Position numbers and translations under genes: made by a program. DNA of 64,000 nt from Larix kaempferi (Eukaryota > Streptophyta > Pinopsida > Pinales > Pinaceae), in NCBI GenBank assembly GCA_027924585.1, contig BSBM01000426.1:1325001-1389000 (forward strand), read 5' to 3'. Position 1 is the first letter of the stretch; the number at the start of each line of letters is the position of its first letter. Of this stretch, positions 1 through 10,651 are shown piece after piece. The notes beneath the pieces were generated by a model. The model saw only the letters and a list, made by a program, of their open reading frames with translations. It made no database searches and was not told where the DNA came from.

Positions 1-1260
1 TACAAAGGGGTTCTGGTAGGAATTACCCTTCCAGATCTACCTGCAATAAGTTCCATTTGATTATGTGTTTAGAATCATAAACATGTTTATGTACTAAAGA
101 TACATTAAAGACATTATGAACTTTAACATGAGCAGGTAAAGCAAGTTTACAGGCCACATGACCTTTCTTAGCAAATATTTCAATTGGCCTTCAATATCTA
201 GGAGCCAATTCTCTACACTTCCCCAATTTTAGAGAGCTTCTTTTTGCTTTAAATTTTAAAGATACATGCTCTCCAATCTAACACTCTTTATCCTTTTTTG
301 TTTTGTTGGCATAGATTTTATGCCTGTCATGTGCCTCTTTAAAATTCTGTTGTACCTTATTGACTATATTTTCTAGATCTTGTAGTAGATCTAGTTCCAA
401 TATCAACATGTCCATTGGGTTGTCCAAGTCACAGGAGTCCTGCATTTCCTTCCATACAAAACTTCAAATGGAGTCATATTGGTAGATGTTTGATATATCC
501 ATTGTTATATGCAAATTATGCTAAGTGTATGTAGTCTTTCGAGTGAGATGGATTATACGTGACATACATCATAAACATATCTTCTAATATCGTATTGGTA
601 CATTCAGTTTTCCCATCCGTCTGTGGGTGATAAGCAATGCTGAAATTTAGTTGAGTGTTCAACCCGAAAAATAAAGCTTTCCAAAAGTTCCCTATGAACT
701 TTGTGTCCCTATCATAAATGATAGTTTTTGGTATGTCATGAATTTTAAAAAATTCTTTTAGGAAAATGTCTACAATATGTATAGCCTTATAGGTTGATTT
801 CATAGGAATAAAATGTGCATCCTTTGAAAGTTAATAAAATACTACTAAGATTGAATCATGTTGTCTTTTACTTTTAGGTAACCCAGTGTAAAATCCATGC
901 TGATCACCTCCCACTTCCATTCAAGATTGGACAAGGAATAGAGTAATCTAGTTGGATGTTGGCGTTCAGTCTTAACTACTTGACATTCCTAACATCTTGT
1001 TATGTTTTGTGCTACATATGTTTTTAGTTTAGGCCAAAAATAATTCTTTTTGATAGCAAAGATTATCTTTTGATATATAGGATGTCTCGAATAAGGATTT
1101 TTATGAAATGAATGTAATATATAAGATATGATATTTTCTTCTTTGGGTACATACATTCTATTGTTAGACCATAATAACCATTTATAATCAATTATGTATT
1201 CTTGTTGTTACTATCCAAATTCATTTTTCTACAATTTTTCGTTTGTTTTTGCATAAAAAA
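1..1260 (-). pseudogene. Gypsy integrase remnant (zinc finger, core, C-terminal domain)
   Basis: The protein inserts the cDNA copy into the chromosome. The longest open piece is 516-803 (95 codons). It carries the core motif YDRDTKF (second catalytic Asp) and YHPQTDGKTE followed by TNTILEDM, the region of the catalytic Glu, as in gypsy integrases. Upstream, at about 840-1010, the frame shows the Cys-x2-Cys of the HHCC finger with an in-frame TAG between the cysteines. ISMDF follows and supplies the first catalytic Asp. The C-terminal GPxEI...HNVFNVS block lies at about 80-215. Frameshifts separate these blocks. The assignment is secure. The element cannot make a working enzyme. Confidence 0.8.
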
Positions 1261-1900
1261 ATAACACTTTTAGAAGCTTCCCTAATTTTTTAACACAAAT
1301 CAGATTCAATTTGACTAGCTATTTCTTCATAAAAGACATGTATTCTTTTGGTTAATTCATCTGCCACTTTTTTTTTCCTTTGACGTGTTTTACCTCAAAA
1401 TTATATTCACTAGGAAGGCTAACCATATAGCTTCCCTTGCATTTAATTTTTGTTGTTCAAAGATGTACTTTAGTCCTATGTTATCAGTTTTAAGGACAAA
1501 CTTGTTTCTTAATAGGTAATTCCTCCACATATTTTAAGCGTGGATAATTGTAGCAAGTTCTAGGTCATGCGTATCATAGTTACGTTCATGTTCCTTAATA
1601 TTTCTAGATTCATAGGAAATGACATAATCATTTTGCATAAGGACTACACCTAGTCCTTCTTTGCAACATCAATACATGCCACAAAATATCTGTCTGGATC
1701 AACTATCTTTAGGATATGAGCAGTTGTAAGTAAATTCTTTAGTTGACAAGAACTTGCCTCGCACTTTTATGACCAAACAAATTTTGTTTCAATTTTATAC
1801 AAGGATATTATGGGATATGCAATTCCGGAAAATTTCCCGATGAAATTCTGGTAATATCCTGCAAAACCCATAAAGGACCTAATATTAGACACATTGGTAG
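1261..1900 (-). pseudogene. Gypsy RNase H remnant
   Basis: On the minus strand short readable stretches match gypsy RNase [12 protein letters not shown], then KTDNIGLKYIFEQQKLN, AREAIWLAFL and VKHVKGK at about 1370-1575. The enzyme degrades the RNA strand of the RNA-DNA hybrid during reverse transcription. Stops and frameshifts are frequent, so no open frame above 60 codons remains. It lies between the RT and integrase blocks, as expected. Boundaries are approximate. Confidence 0.6.
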
Positions 1901-2618
1901 GGGTAGGCCAATCCATAACGGCCTTCATATTTTTGGTTCCTACGGATATGCCTTCTTCTGAAATAATGTGTCCTAGGTATTAGATATGTTTCTTGTAGAA
2001 ATAGAATTTGCTAAACATAGCATACAATTGGTGCTCTCCCAACACTTGCAGAACAATCTTTAAATGGTCTTCATGTACATTTTTGTCCTTAGAATATATA
2101 AGTATGTCATCAATGAAGACTAGTACTAACTTATCTAGATACCGGCTGAATATGCGATTCATCATACACATAATGGTAGAAGGGGCATTCGTAAGGCTAA
2201 ATGGCCTCACCATGAACTTGTAGTGTACATATCTAGTTCCTAATGTTGTTTTGCATATATCATCTTCTTGGATCCTATCTTGGTGATATCCAGATCTCAG
2301 GTCAATCTTAGAAAATATTTTTGCTCCTCTAACTTGATCGAACAAGTCATATATTCTTGGTAATGGGTATCTATTTTTAATTTTCAATTTATTTGTTTGA
2401 TGATAATAAATGCACATTATCATTGTCCCATCTTTCTTCTTTACAAATAACATTGGATACCCCCACATGGACACATTATCGGGCCTAATGTACCCTTTTT
2501 CAATCAATTCTTGTCGCTGCATTTTATGTTCAACTACCTTTGGTGTACTCATACACTATGGTTCTTTTAAAACAGGCACTACTCTCGGTACAATTTCTAT
2601 AAAAAAATATGTCTCTTT
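1901..2618 (-). pseudogene. Gypsy reverse transcriptase remnant
   Basis: The open piece 1980-2552 (190 codons) is a gypsy-type RT. It shows [10 protein letters not shown] near its start, [10 protein letters not shown], the [10 protein letters not shown] block with the first catalytic Asp, and [10 protein letters not shown] with the YxDD-equivalent catalytic pair. It copies element RNA into cDNA. The palm motifs are present, but the flanking fingers and thumb are broken. Upstream of it the protease-RT linker is cut at 2618/6937 by the inserted element. The reading frame continues across that junction once the insertion is discounted, which ties both halves to one element. Confidence 0.8.
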
Positions 2619-3175
2619 TGTTGATGTTTGTAGCTTAGTTAGGTATCCTCACTAGCTAAGTCGGCCCAGAAAGAAAGAAAATAAATGATTGCATAAAGAC
2701 AAGTTGGCCTAACAAGAAACATTAAATAAATTGCAATTTATTATTGAATAATACAAGTAAGCCTGGATAAAATAGGCAAGTCATCACCAATGAAAATGTC
2801 ATCCAAAAAACTAGTATAAATAGAGGTGATCAATGTACTCCTCATTTGTTCACTCAAGCAAGTTCGCTCAAGTAAGGAGAAATTCGCTCAAGGGTTGTAG
2901 AAGATTTGTATTTTGGGGTTTTTTATTTGGCATAATATTTTATGTGATCTCTCTTGTTCTAGATCGCTTCTATATCTAATGTACTTTTATTTTGTACTAA
3001 ATCTTTGAATAAGAAAGGTTGGATGGTTTTTTCCTGAGTTTGGGTTTTCTTAGGGTAAACTATTGTGTCTCCTATGTTTATATTTGTGCATCTATATCTT
3101 TCTTATGTATTCAGTATATGTGATAAAGAAGATAATAAGGTCATAATAAACAAGAAAACATAACTAAATTCAACA
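2619..3175 (+). repeat. 5' LTR of the gag-only element
   Basis: 557 bp, TG...CA ends. It is clearly homologous to 6388-6936, sharing for example TTGATGTTTGTAGCTTAG at the start and GAAAACATAACTAAAT near the end. A sequence resembling the usual plant primer site, TGGGATCAGAGC, is at 3237-3248. That is about 60 bp beyond the end defined by the repeat, so either the 5' LTR carries a small extra segment or the spacer is unusual. Confidence 0.75.
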
Positions 3176-3236
3176 GGTTATGGGCCCACTCCATGCTTTT
3201 GTTGCGCAACTGCAGATGGCTCATTAAAATCTAACA

Positions 3237-3250
3237 TGGGATCAGAGCGG
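3237..3250 (+). other. Possible primer-binding site (initiator-Met tRNA type)
   Basis: TGGGATCAGAGCGG differs by one base from the common plant PBS TGGTATCAGAGC. It is preceded by CTAACA, a typical LTR end, but the LTR match stops 61 bp earlier. It is a reasonable primer site with odd spacing. Confidence 0.45.
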
Positions 3251-3517
3251 TGCTGAAAGATGTCATTGCTGAAAAATTAGGCCCTAGAAATTAGGGGTTG
3301 ATAATTTAGGGTCTAAAAATCAGGGACCTAGAATTTAGGGTCCGAAATTGAGGGGCCAAAAATTTAGGGCTAGGAAATTGCAAATATGAAGTTTTAGTTT
3401 TGACCTAAGTTCTACAGAAACTGCAGAAATTAGGGTTTCATTTTGCGATATATTCTGTCCACAGATCCAAAATAAAAGGAGGGTTACTCAAATCTCCCTA
3501 GGAGGACGCATCCACCT

Positions 3518-4500
3518 GTGAAATCATATTTTCAAATTCCAAATTTTAGTTTTGACCTTGCTCCTACTAGGATGTCTGTAGTAGATTTCAGTTTTTTTAC
3601 CTATTTCCGAACTAGGGTCAAGATGGTTGTTGGAATCAGAGTAGAAGACAAATTGGACGTAGTTTCAAACTTCCGATCTTGTAAGAGTAGGATGCTCATG
3701 CTCCTAAATTAACATGATCTCAAGGATCATATACTCAAAGATATTCCAGAGCTAGAGGGTGAGCAAGGGAAAGCAAGACACGAGAAGAATGAAGCCATAG
3801 CCATGGGGGTTTTTATGGATTCAGTGAAAGATCATCTTGTACCTCTTATTGCAAGCTAGGAAACTACTAAGAATATGTATGATGCCTTGAAGAAACTATA
3901 TGAGAATGAGAATCCTAGCAGAATATTGGTCCTAAAAGACCAACTTTGTCAAGTGAAGTTCACAAATGATGATTAAGTTTTTTCTTATTTCTTGAAGATT
4001 TCCCAGATCAGAGATTAGCTGGAAGTTGTTGATGAAAGTGTCTCTGACAGATATCTTGTTTTAACATCTATGGGTGGATTTCCTCCAAAATGGAAGGCAT
4101 TTGTGAAAGGAATATGTGCTCATGGTCAGTTATCCATATTTGATCAATTTTGGTTAGAATGTATCTAAGAGGAAACGAGGGAGCTTGTCTCTACCTCAAA
4201 GGAAGAGGAAGAATAACTATCACTTACAGCTCATGATTAGAAATGAAAGAAGAGATATGGTAGAAAAGACAAAGGTGAAAGACCAATACCAGTTCTAGAG
4301 AAAAAGAAGAAGAAGGATATTTCACACATTCAATGTTTCAACTGCACAAAGTATGGTCACTATGCAAAACAATGTACCTCAAATAAGAGAAAGCACCATG
4401 CCTCAATTGTTGATGTTGATGGATATTCTCCACAAAAGATGTCAAGGAATGTACCAATGATTATAGTATCAAGATGGTGTGATTTTCATTGGTGATGTAT
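3518..4500 (+). pseudogene. Copia-type gag relic (UBN2-like) with zinc knuckle
   Basis: Gag packages the element RNA. One frame can be followed from about 3600 to 4500 through many stops. It reads EDKLDVVSNFRSCKSRM at about 3640-3690, MYDALKKLYENENPSRI, LKDQLCQVKF, and ends with an intact CCHC knuckle (C-F-N-C, G-H, Q-C) at 4334-4375. These features match UBN2/copia gag. In-frame stops include 3710, 3857, 3974, 4016 and 4166. Several sit where family alignments have Gln, consistent with CAA or CAG changed to TAA or TAG. No pol follows. It is non-functional now, and whether it was intact at insertion cannot be told. Confidence 0.7.
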
Positions 4501-5194
4501 GAAGATCCAGGCTATAGAAAGAAGATGAAGATCTGAGGACTCATGTGATTTCTACAAGGAGGTGGAGATCAAGAGGGAGCCAACAAAACAATAAAAGATA
4601 AGTATGTGTACTTTCATTTGAGCTATTCTTTAAATATTTGAATTTTTAGTTTAAAGGATAATGTTCACAACAATTATATGTAGATATGTGATATAATTTT
4701 ATTTTATGCATTTATGTGATTGATATTGACGAGCAGTATGCTCATGTAGTGCATATAGATGTTAGGTAAGTATCCTATAGTGTTGCACAACAACCCATGA
4801 ACCCTTGTTGGAACTAGTTTAGGATGAAATCTCTTTGCTGGCGTACTAGGAGTAGTGCACTCTCTTGATAGTATGTTCTATAGGAGATGGAAGGCATCCA
4901 GATAGTCACCACATGTGTTTGGGATATGGATGGATGTTGTGTTGATGCATTGGTTATGATGCTTACATAACTGTGTAAACCATTGCATTGAAATGTCAAT
5001 ATGATTTGATTGAATTTCATGATTATGCAATGTTGGTAACTAGTTGAATGAACTTGACTTGTAGGAAAGATCATGTGATATGACCTACAAGAGACTTGTT
5101 CCAAAGAACAAGTGATAACCATTTAGAAAGAGGACAAGTGATGGATGTGAATATCCCATTGATACTCAGTATTTGAGAGGGAGATTGAGCTTAT

Positions 5195-5705
5195 TTTCTT
5201 GAATTCTGTGTGGAATCCTGAGTTCTGTGTGGAATCCTTGTCCTGTGTGGATTGTGTTTCTATGCGGACCAATATGAGTTCTATGTGGAATCCGTTGTTC
5301 TGTTTGGACTCCTTGTCCTGTGTACTAGACTGTGGTTCTGTTTGGACTCCTTTTCCTGTGTACTAGACTGTGGTTCTGTGGACCAATATGAGTTCAATGT
5401 GGAATCCTGTGTTCTGTGTGGAATCCTTATCCTGTGTGGACTGTGGTTTGGTGTGGACCAATATGAGTTCTATGTGGACTCCTGAGTTCTGTTTGGACTC
5501 CTTGTCCTGTGTGGACTATGGTTCTATGTGGACCAATATGAGTTCTATGTGGATTCATGAGTTTTGTGTCGACTCCTTGTCCTGTGTGGACTACAGTTTT
5601 GTGTGCACCAATATGATTTATGTGTGGACTCCTTGTCATGTGTGTATCATGGTTCTACGTGGACCAATATGAGTTCTGTGTGAACTCTCGAGTTTTGTGT
5701 AGACT
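5195..5705 (+). repeat. Minisatellite, about 75-bp period
   Basis: The landmark CCAATATGA recurs at 5269, 5383, 5458, 5533, 5608 and 5664, giving spacings 114, 75, 75, 75 and 56. Each 75-bp unit is built from two half-units of the type TGTGTGGACTCCTTGTCCTG. Since 75 is a multiple of 3, long frames stay open on both strands here (for example 5252-5485 plus and 5427-5639 minus). I read these as repeat artefacts, not genes. Confidence 0.85.
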
Positions 5706-5965
5706 CCTTGTCTTGTTTAGACGATGGTTCCTATGAAGAACATTCTCCTCTATGGAGAGGAATCTTTTATGGAGTGTATCCCTATGTGGGATGGTTCCCA
5801 TGTGGAATGTTCTCTTATGTGGAGAGGACTCCTTTGTGGATTGGATCCCTCTGTGGGATGGTTCCTATGTGGAAATTTCTCCTGTGTGGACAGGACTCCT
5901 TTATGGAGTGGAACCTTGTGTGGGATGTTCTCCTATGTAGAGAGTGCTCCTAAGTGGAGTATGGG
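5706..5965 (+). repeat. Second minisatellite, about 66-bp period
   Basis: Units anchored on TATGTGGAGAGGACTCCT or close variants start near 5751, 5816, 5883 and 5934 (spacings about 65, 67 and 51). The vocabulary (GTGTGGA, GGACTCCT) resembles the adjoining 75-bp array, so both probably grew from one ancestral motif. Open frames here follow the repeat. Confidence 0.75.
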
Positions 5966-6387
5966 CACATAGGGGTTGACTAGTTTTAGTCATCACTACC
6001 TTCCAGTTGTAATGACTGATAAATTGGAAGAAGTATCTTCTTGGGGAGTATATCCTCCCTTCGATTTGAGATCGATAAAGTGCTTGGAATAAGTGTCTTC
6101 TTGGGGAGTGTGCCGGCCCTTCAATTTTAGATTGATAAAGTGGATGATGAGGTAATCATCTTTGGTCTAGGATGACCAAGATGATCAAGAAGATCATATA
6201 TTATCATTGAAAAAATCATGTGGTTCCAGTGGGGAACAAGATTCTAGTGGGAACAGTTGTTTTGGTTAGAAGGACTTGATCAGAAGAGACCTTTCTTATG
6301 ATGAAGAGATGTACGTGACAAGCCATGATGATCATATGATATCCAGATGTGTTCCAATGTGATGATACCTCCCTAGCTAAGAGGGAC

Positions 6388-6936
6388 TGTTGATGTTTGT
6401 AGCTTAGTGAGGTATCCTCACTAGCTAAGTCGTCCCAAAAAGAAAGATAATAAATAATTGATAAAGACAATTCGACCCAACAAGAAAAATTAAATAATTG
6501 TAATTTATTATTGAATAAGACAAGATGACCAAGATAAACCAGACAAGTCGGCCCCAATGTAAAATTCAGCCAGAAAACCAATATAAATAGAGGTGACATC
6601 CTTCTCATTTGTTCACTCAAGCAAGTTCACTCAAGTAAGGAGAAATTTGCTCAAGGGTTGTAGAAGATTGCTATTTCTGGGATTCTTTATTTGGCATCAT
6701 CTTTTATCTCTCTTGTTATAGATCACTTCTATATCTAATGTACTCAAGTATTTTGTACTAATTCTCTGAATAATAAAGGTTGGCTGGATTTTTCTTGAGT
6801 TTGGGTTTTCCCAAGATAAACTATTGTGTCTCTTTTGTTTGTATTTGTGCATCTATATCTTGCTTATAAATCCAATATATTTGATAAAGAAGATAATAAG
6901 GCCATAATAACCAAGAAAACATAACTAAATCCAACA
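6388..6936 (+). repeat. 3' LTR of the gag-only element
   Basis: 549 bp, TG...CA ends, homologous to 2619-3175. A short purine stretch (AAGAGGGA) lies just upstream at 6379-6386 and may be the polypurine tract. The two LTRs differ visibly at many positions, so the insertion is not recent. Confidence 0.75.
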
Positions 6937-7080
6937 TTTTTTAGGTGCCAACCCAGGTATTTCTTTAGGGAAGACATCTTTGAATTTATTTAAGACTGGA
7001 AAAGATTCTAGTTTTTGTTTGGTCCCTTCAGTATAAGTTTGAATGTTAACAAAATATAATTTGTAGCCCTTTTTAGCACA

Positions 7081-7595
7081 TCATTTAGTTTGTAAATATG
7101 AAATTTGTTTAACTAAAATTTTCTTAGGTACCGCACATACCATTCTTTGATTTCCTTCTCCGTCAACACAAATGAAAGTGTTATCTAAATAGTTAAGTAC
7201 CACATGGTGCTTCTCTAACCAGTCCATTCCTATTAAAACATTATAAAGACCGAAAGGTAGTATGTTCAAGTTGATTTTTGTGTTCATGCCATTCATATCT
7301 AAAGGACAATCCTTAACAAATTATGAAAATTTTCTTTTCGTACCTATAGATAATTGAAATAGCCAAGGTTTACTATGTTTACTTTTATTTAATTGATATA
7401 CATCCACAATTTGGGAGAAATGTAACCACGACATGATCCAGGATCTATCAAAATTGAAATCAATTCTGAAAAGATTTTACCTTCAATTTCAACCATAGTA
7501 GACCGATGATCTGCCGGCCTTCCTTCCAAGGAAGCACATATCCTGGGTTTTCTAGCAATGTCATCCACTATTACATCTTTTTGTATATTGTTCAT
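7081..7595 (-). pseudogene. Gypsy aspartic protease (retropepsin) relic
   Basis: The enzyme matures the gag-pol polyprotein. The upper piece (7389-7595) contains SILIDPGSCRGYISPKL, the retropepsin active-site block, with Pro where Ser or Thr is usual in D-S/T-G. The lower piece (7081-7296) contains LPFGLYNVLIGMDWLEKH, matching the conserved I-L-G-M-D-W-L block at the C-terminal end of gypsy proteases. A frameshift lies between 7296 and 7389. Position between gag and RT is as expected. Confidence 0.75.
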
Positions 7596-8640
7596 AACTT
7601 TATTATTTTTCTGTGGGAAGTCTTTATAATAATGGGGGCCTTGACATCCCTAACATTTCACTATTCTTGGTACTATTTTGTTTTTGGCATAAGTGGTTGG
7701 TTTATTCTCACTTTGGGATGGCATATTTGACTAAAATTCACTTTTGTTGAAATTTCAGTTGTCCATAAAATTGTTGTTTTGTTTTCTGTAAGGCAGTTCC
7801 CTAAAGCCTTTCTTTCTACTATCTGGAAATACTTTACGGTTTTCTTTGATTTTGTTTATATTTTCATATATATGTTAACTATGCTCATAACAAAGTCTAG
7901 CTTTATAAAGTTCTTCGCCTAGAGTCTTAGGTGCATCAAATTCAATTTTGTCTTTGAAATATGGCAGAAGAGAGCTCAAGAATTGTTGAATCTTGAATTT
8001 TTCATCTGTAATGTATGGACCATAGTGCAACAATTCAAGGAATCCATTGATTAGATTATCCATTATCATGGAACCCATTTTCAGTTCATGAAAATCTTTG
8101 GTCTTTTTGTCATAAAATCTTTTAGACATGTACTTATCCTTAAACATCTTTTTGAAGTGTTTCCATTTAATCTTTTTCTCTTTCATATTCTTAGTTAACT
8201 TTAAGTCTCTCAACCATCTTGCAACATTTCCATTTAATTTACAAATGGATAAGCATAATTTCATATTACTTGGATAGGAATACACTTTAAAATTCTTTTA
8301 CATTCCTAAAAACCACTCCTCAACCCTCTCACCTAAGTCCAACTCACCATCAAAAGTTGGTGCCTTTATTTTCTTAAACTCCCCTTGTAACTCTCCACTA
8401 CTTGAATATTTGTGCTTTTTCTTGGGATAAGAGGAAGATGTGTCTGAGGAACTAATATTGTAATGATGTTTTATTTCAGAAGATAAATTAGAATTTTAAG
8501 TGGATTTAGTTGAAAATTCATGTTCCCTACTTCTAGCTCGTTTTTCTTTATATGGTCCTTCTTACTGCATTTCTGGAAGTATGCGCATGTTGTTGATTAT
8601 TCTTAATTCGAGTTAATTCCAGTTAATTGTCACTATTCCT
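7596..8640 (-). pseudogene. Gypsy gag relic (Retrotrans_gag) with damaged zinc knuckle
   Basis: The open piece 7875-8285 (136 codons) matches the gypsy capsid core: ARWLRDLK, WKHFKKMFKDKY, ELKMGSMIMDNLINGFLELL, and the closing YKARLCYEH. Nearer the protease, at about 7612-7660, a CCHC-like knuckle is visible with a TAG inside the first Cys pair and Phe in place of the last Cys. N-terminal to the core, 8286-8640 is low in recognisable motifs. The first part of gag and the leader lie beyond the copia insertion at 13268-13598. Confidence 0.7.
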
Positions 8641-8651
8641 TTTTTTCTTTC

Positions 8652-8711
8652 ATATTATCATATTTGCATTTCTATTTATTGTTATTGCTCTGTGATCCTG
8701 TTTTTCTAACA
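8652..8711 (+). repeat. Remnant of the copia 5' LTR (3' end only)
   Basis: TTTATTGTTATTGCTCTGTG and TCCTGTTTTTCTAACA match the end of the 3' LTR at about 13208-13267 with few differences. Upstream of 8652 the match stops. Confidence 0.75.
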
Positions 8712-8713
8712 AT

Positions 8714-8725
8714 TGGTATCAAAGC
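8714..8725 (+). other. Primer-binding site, initiator-Met tRNA type
   Basis: TGGTATCAAAGC sits two bases after the LTR end and differs by one base from the common plant PBS. Confidence 0.8.
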
Positions 8726-8788
8726 CAAAAGGTCTATTTGGAAAATAAACCCGTAGGAAGCTAGGGTTTCTGGGTTCGAGTGGGAGCA

Positions 8789-10291
8789 ATGGCCGAAGAA
8801 GGAAAGTTTAAGGTCGAGAAGTTTAACAGCCAAAACTTCCAGTTATGGAAGATGCAAATGGAGGACTATCTGTACCAGAAGGGTCTATTCCTACCGTTGG
8901 GAGGAAGAGCAAAGCAACCGGTGGCTATGAAGGACGAAGAATGGGAGGTTCTTGATAGAAAGGCTCTGGGAACAATACGGCTGAGCCTGGCTTCGTCGGT
9001 GGCTTTCAATATATCAAAAGAAATGACAACGGAGGGTTTGATGAGCGCATTGGGTAAGTGGTATGAAAAACCCTCGGTCTCCAACAAGGTATTTCTAATG
9101 AAGCATTTATTTAATATGAAGATGTGTGAAGGTGGATCTGTTATTGATCATTTAAATGAGTTTAATATGGTTACAAATCAACTAAGTTCTGTAAGTGTGA
9201 ACTTTGATGATGAGTTTAGGGCTCTTCTAATCTTGTGTTCATTGCCAGAAAGCTGTAATAGCTTGGGCATGGCTGTAAGTAACTCTGTCTCTGGTTCAAA
9301 CACCTTGAAATTTGATGATGTTATTGGTGTTATTATTAACGAGGAAATGCGAAGAAAAAGCATAGGTGAGACATCAGGTAATGCGTTGACCATGGAGAGA
9401 AGGGGAAGACAGAAGGAGAGAGGAAAGAGCGAAGGTAATCGTGGGAAGTCTAAAATGGGAAGATCCAAGTCCAGACTGAGAAAAATAGAGTACTGGAACT
9501 GTGGAAAGAAATGGCATCTGAAAAAAGACTGCAGATCTTTAAATAAGAAAGGAGATGCACAGCTGGAAACTACCCAAAAAGAAAATGTAGCATGTGATGT
9601 GTTACAAGATGCTTTGATTCTTTTATTAGATAATACTAGTGATTATTGGGTAGTAGATTCAAGGGCTTCATGTCATGCTACACCCCATAGAAAATATTTT
9701 CATGATTATGTTCTAGGCGAATTTGGACATGTTATATTGGGTGATGATGAGCCATGTAAAATTGTTGGAATGGGTAAGGTATGGATAAAAGTTAATAATG
9801 AAACTGATTGGTTGTTGAAAGATGTTAGGCATATTTCTGCTATGAAAAGAAATCTGATCTCAACAGGGCAGTTGGGAGATGGCGGCTATCTATCTACATT
9901 TGGAGAAAAGTGGTGGAAGATCACTAAAGGATCAATGGTGATAGCAAAAGGAGACAGGGTAGGTACGTTGTATTTATGTCCTCATAATACTGATTATTTT
10001 ATCTCTTTAGCTTCCACAGGAACAGATACAGCACTATGGCATCATAGGCTTGGCCACATGAGTGAGAAGGGGATGCAGATTCTCCACTCAAGGAAGTTGC
10101 TACCAGATTTGAAGCAGGTAAGTTTGGAATTCTATGAAAACTGTGTTTATGGAAAACAAAGTAGAGTCAGATTTCTCAAGGTTGGAAAACAGAAGAAGAA
10201 TGAGAAGTTAGAGCTTGTGCATACTAATGTATGGGTACCCGGCTCAGGTACAATCTCTTGGAGGCTCTCATTATTATGTTACATTTATTGA
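8789..10291 (+). pseudogene. Copia gag-protease-integrase N-terminus
   Basis: The ATG at 8789 begins MAEEGKFKVEKFNSQNFQLW, a Tnt1-like gag start. A GTG nine bases earlier is not needed. The gag body runs to about residue 220. The zinc knuckle reads Y-W-N-C...H...C, so the first Cys is Tyr. The protease block reads VVDSRASCHA, Arg for Gly in D-S-G. The integrase HHCC block LWHHRLGHM...FYENCVYGK also has Tyr for its first Cys. The first catalytic position reads HTNVW (10226-10228, AAT), Asn for Asp. A frameshift at about 10240 ends the frame. Each change is consistent with a G-to-A transition. The frame is long but the enzymes are dead. Confidence 0.85.
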
Positions 10292-10646
10292 TGATGCAAC
10301 TAGGAAAACTTGGGTTTATTGCATTAGACAGAAATCTGATGTGTTTACTACTTTTAAGAAGTGGAAAGATTTGGTTGAGAATGAGACAGGAAAAAGGTTG
10401 AAGTATCTCAGATCTGATAATGGAGGTGAGTATTGTGGCAAGGATTTTGATAGTTACTGTTCATACCATGGGATTCATAGAGAGAAGATAGTCCCAGGAA
10501 CACCACAAGAAAATGGTGTGTATGAAAGGATGAACAGAACGATCATAGAGCGTGCAAGGTGTATGAGATTGCATGCAAGGTTTCCCTTACAGTTTTGGGT
10601 GGATGTTGTAAATACTGATGCTTATTTAATAAACAGAGGACCTTAA
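10215..10646 (+). pseudogene. Copia integrase core
   Basis: Continuation of integrase in another frame: GGSHYYVTFIDDATRKTWVY, LRSDNGGEY (second catalytic Asp) and GTPQENGVYERMNRTI (catalytic Glu). A one- or two-base change near 10644 creates TAA and shifts the frame just after NRGP. Confidence 0.85.
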
Positions 10647-10651
10647 GTGCT

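Larger units (their letters stand above)
1..2618 (-). mobile_element. Ty3/gypsy retrotransposon, pol half (RT-RNase H-integrase), degraded
   Basis: This is the 3' part of a minus-strand gypsy element, and the window edge cuts it off. Read on the minus strand, the order is reverse transcriptase, RNase H, integrase core and integrase C-terminus, which is the Ty3/gypsy order (integrase last). The integrase C-terminal motif HNVFNVSLVHKHV is readable at about 85-135. Near position 1 the frame reads FLPEPL, the kind of sequence that precedes a chromodomain in chromoviruses, so a chromovirus is likely but the chromodomain itself is outside the window. The protease and gag half lies at 6937-8651, beyond a 4.3 kb insertion. 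Many stops and frameshifts make it inactive. Confidence 0.85.
2619..6936 (+). mobile_element. LTR element with gag only (TR-GAG-like), inserted in the gypsy element
   Basis: Two direct repeats of about 550 bp (2619-3175 and 6388-6936) start TGTTGATGTTTG and end CCAACA or TCAACA. The flanks TCTTT (2614-2618) and TTTTT (6937-6941) fit a 5-bp target duplication with one later change. The gypsy protease-RT linker reads through when the element is discounted. The 3.2 kb interior holds a copia-type gag relic with a zinc knuckle, then minisatellite DNA, and no protease, integrase or RT that I can find. Known elements of this architecture (TR-GAG) are non-autonomous and rely on pol from other elements. 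It could also be a copia element that lost pol by deletion. Confidence 0.75.
6937..8651 (-). mobile_element. Gypsy element, protease and gag portion
   Basis: Continuation of the minus-strand gypsy element: protease at 7081-7595 and gag at about 7596-8640. The right end is cut by the copia insertion. The gypsy leader resumes at 13268. Confidence 0.8.

Noticed and set aside
5252-5972. Several overlapping open frames on both strands
   Set aside because: They follow minisatellites whose periods keep frames open. No family resemblance.
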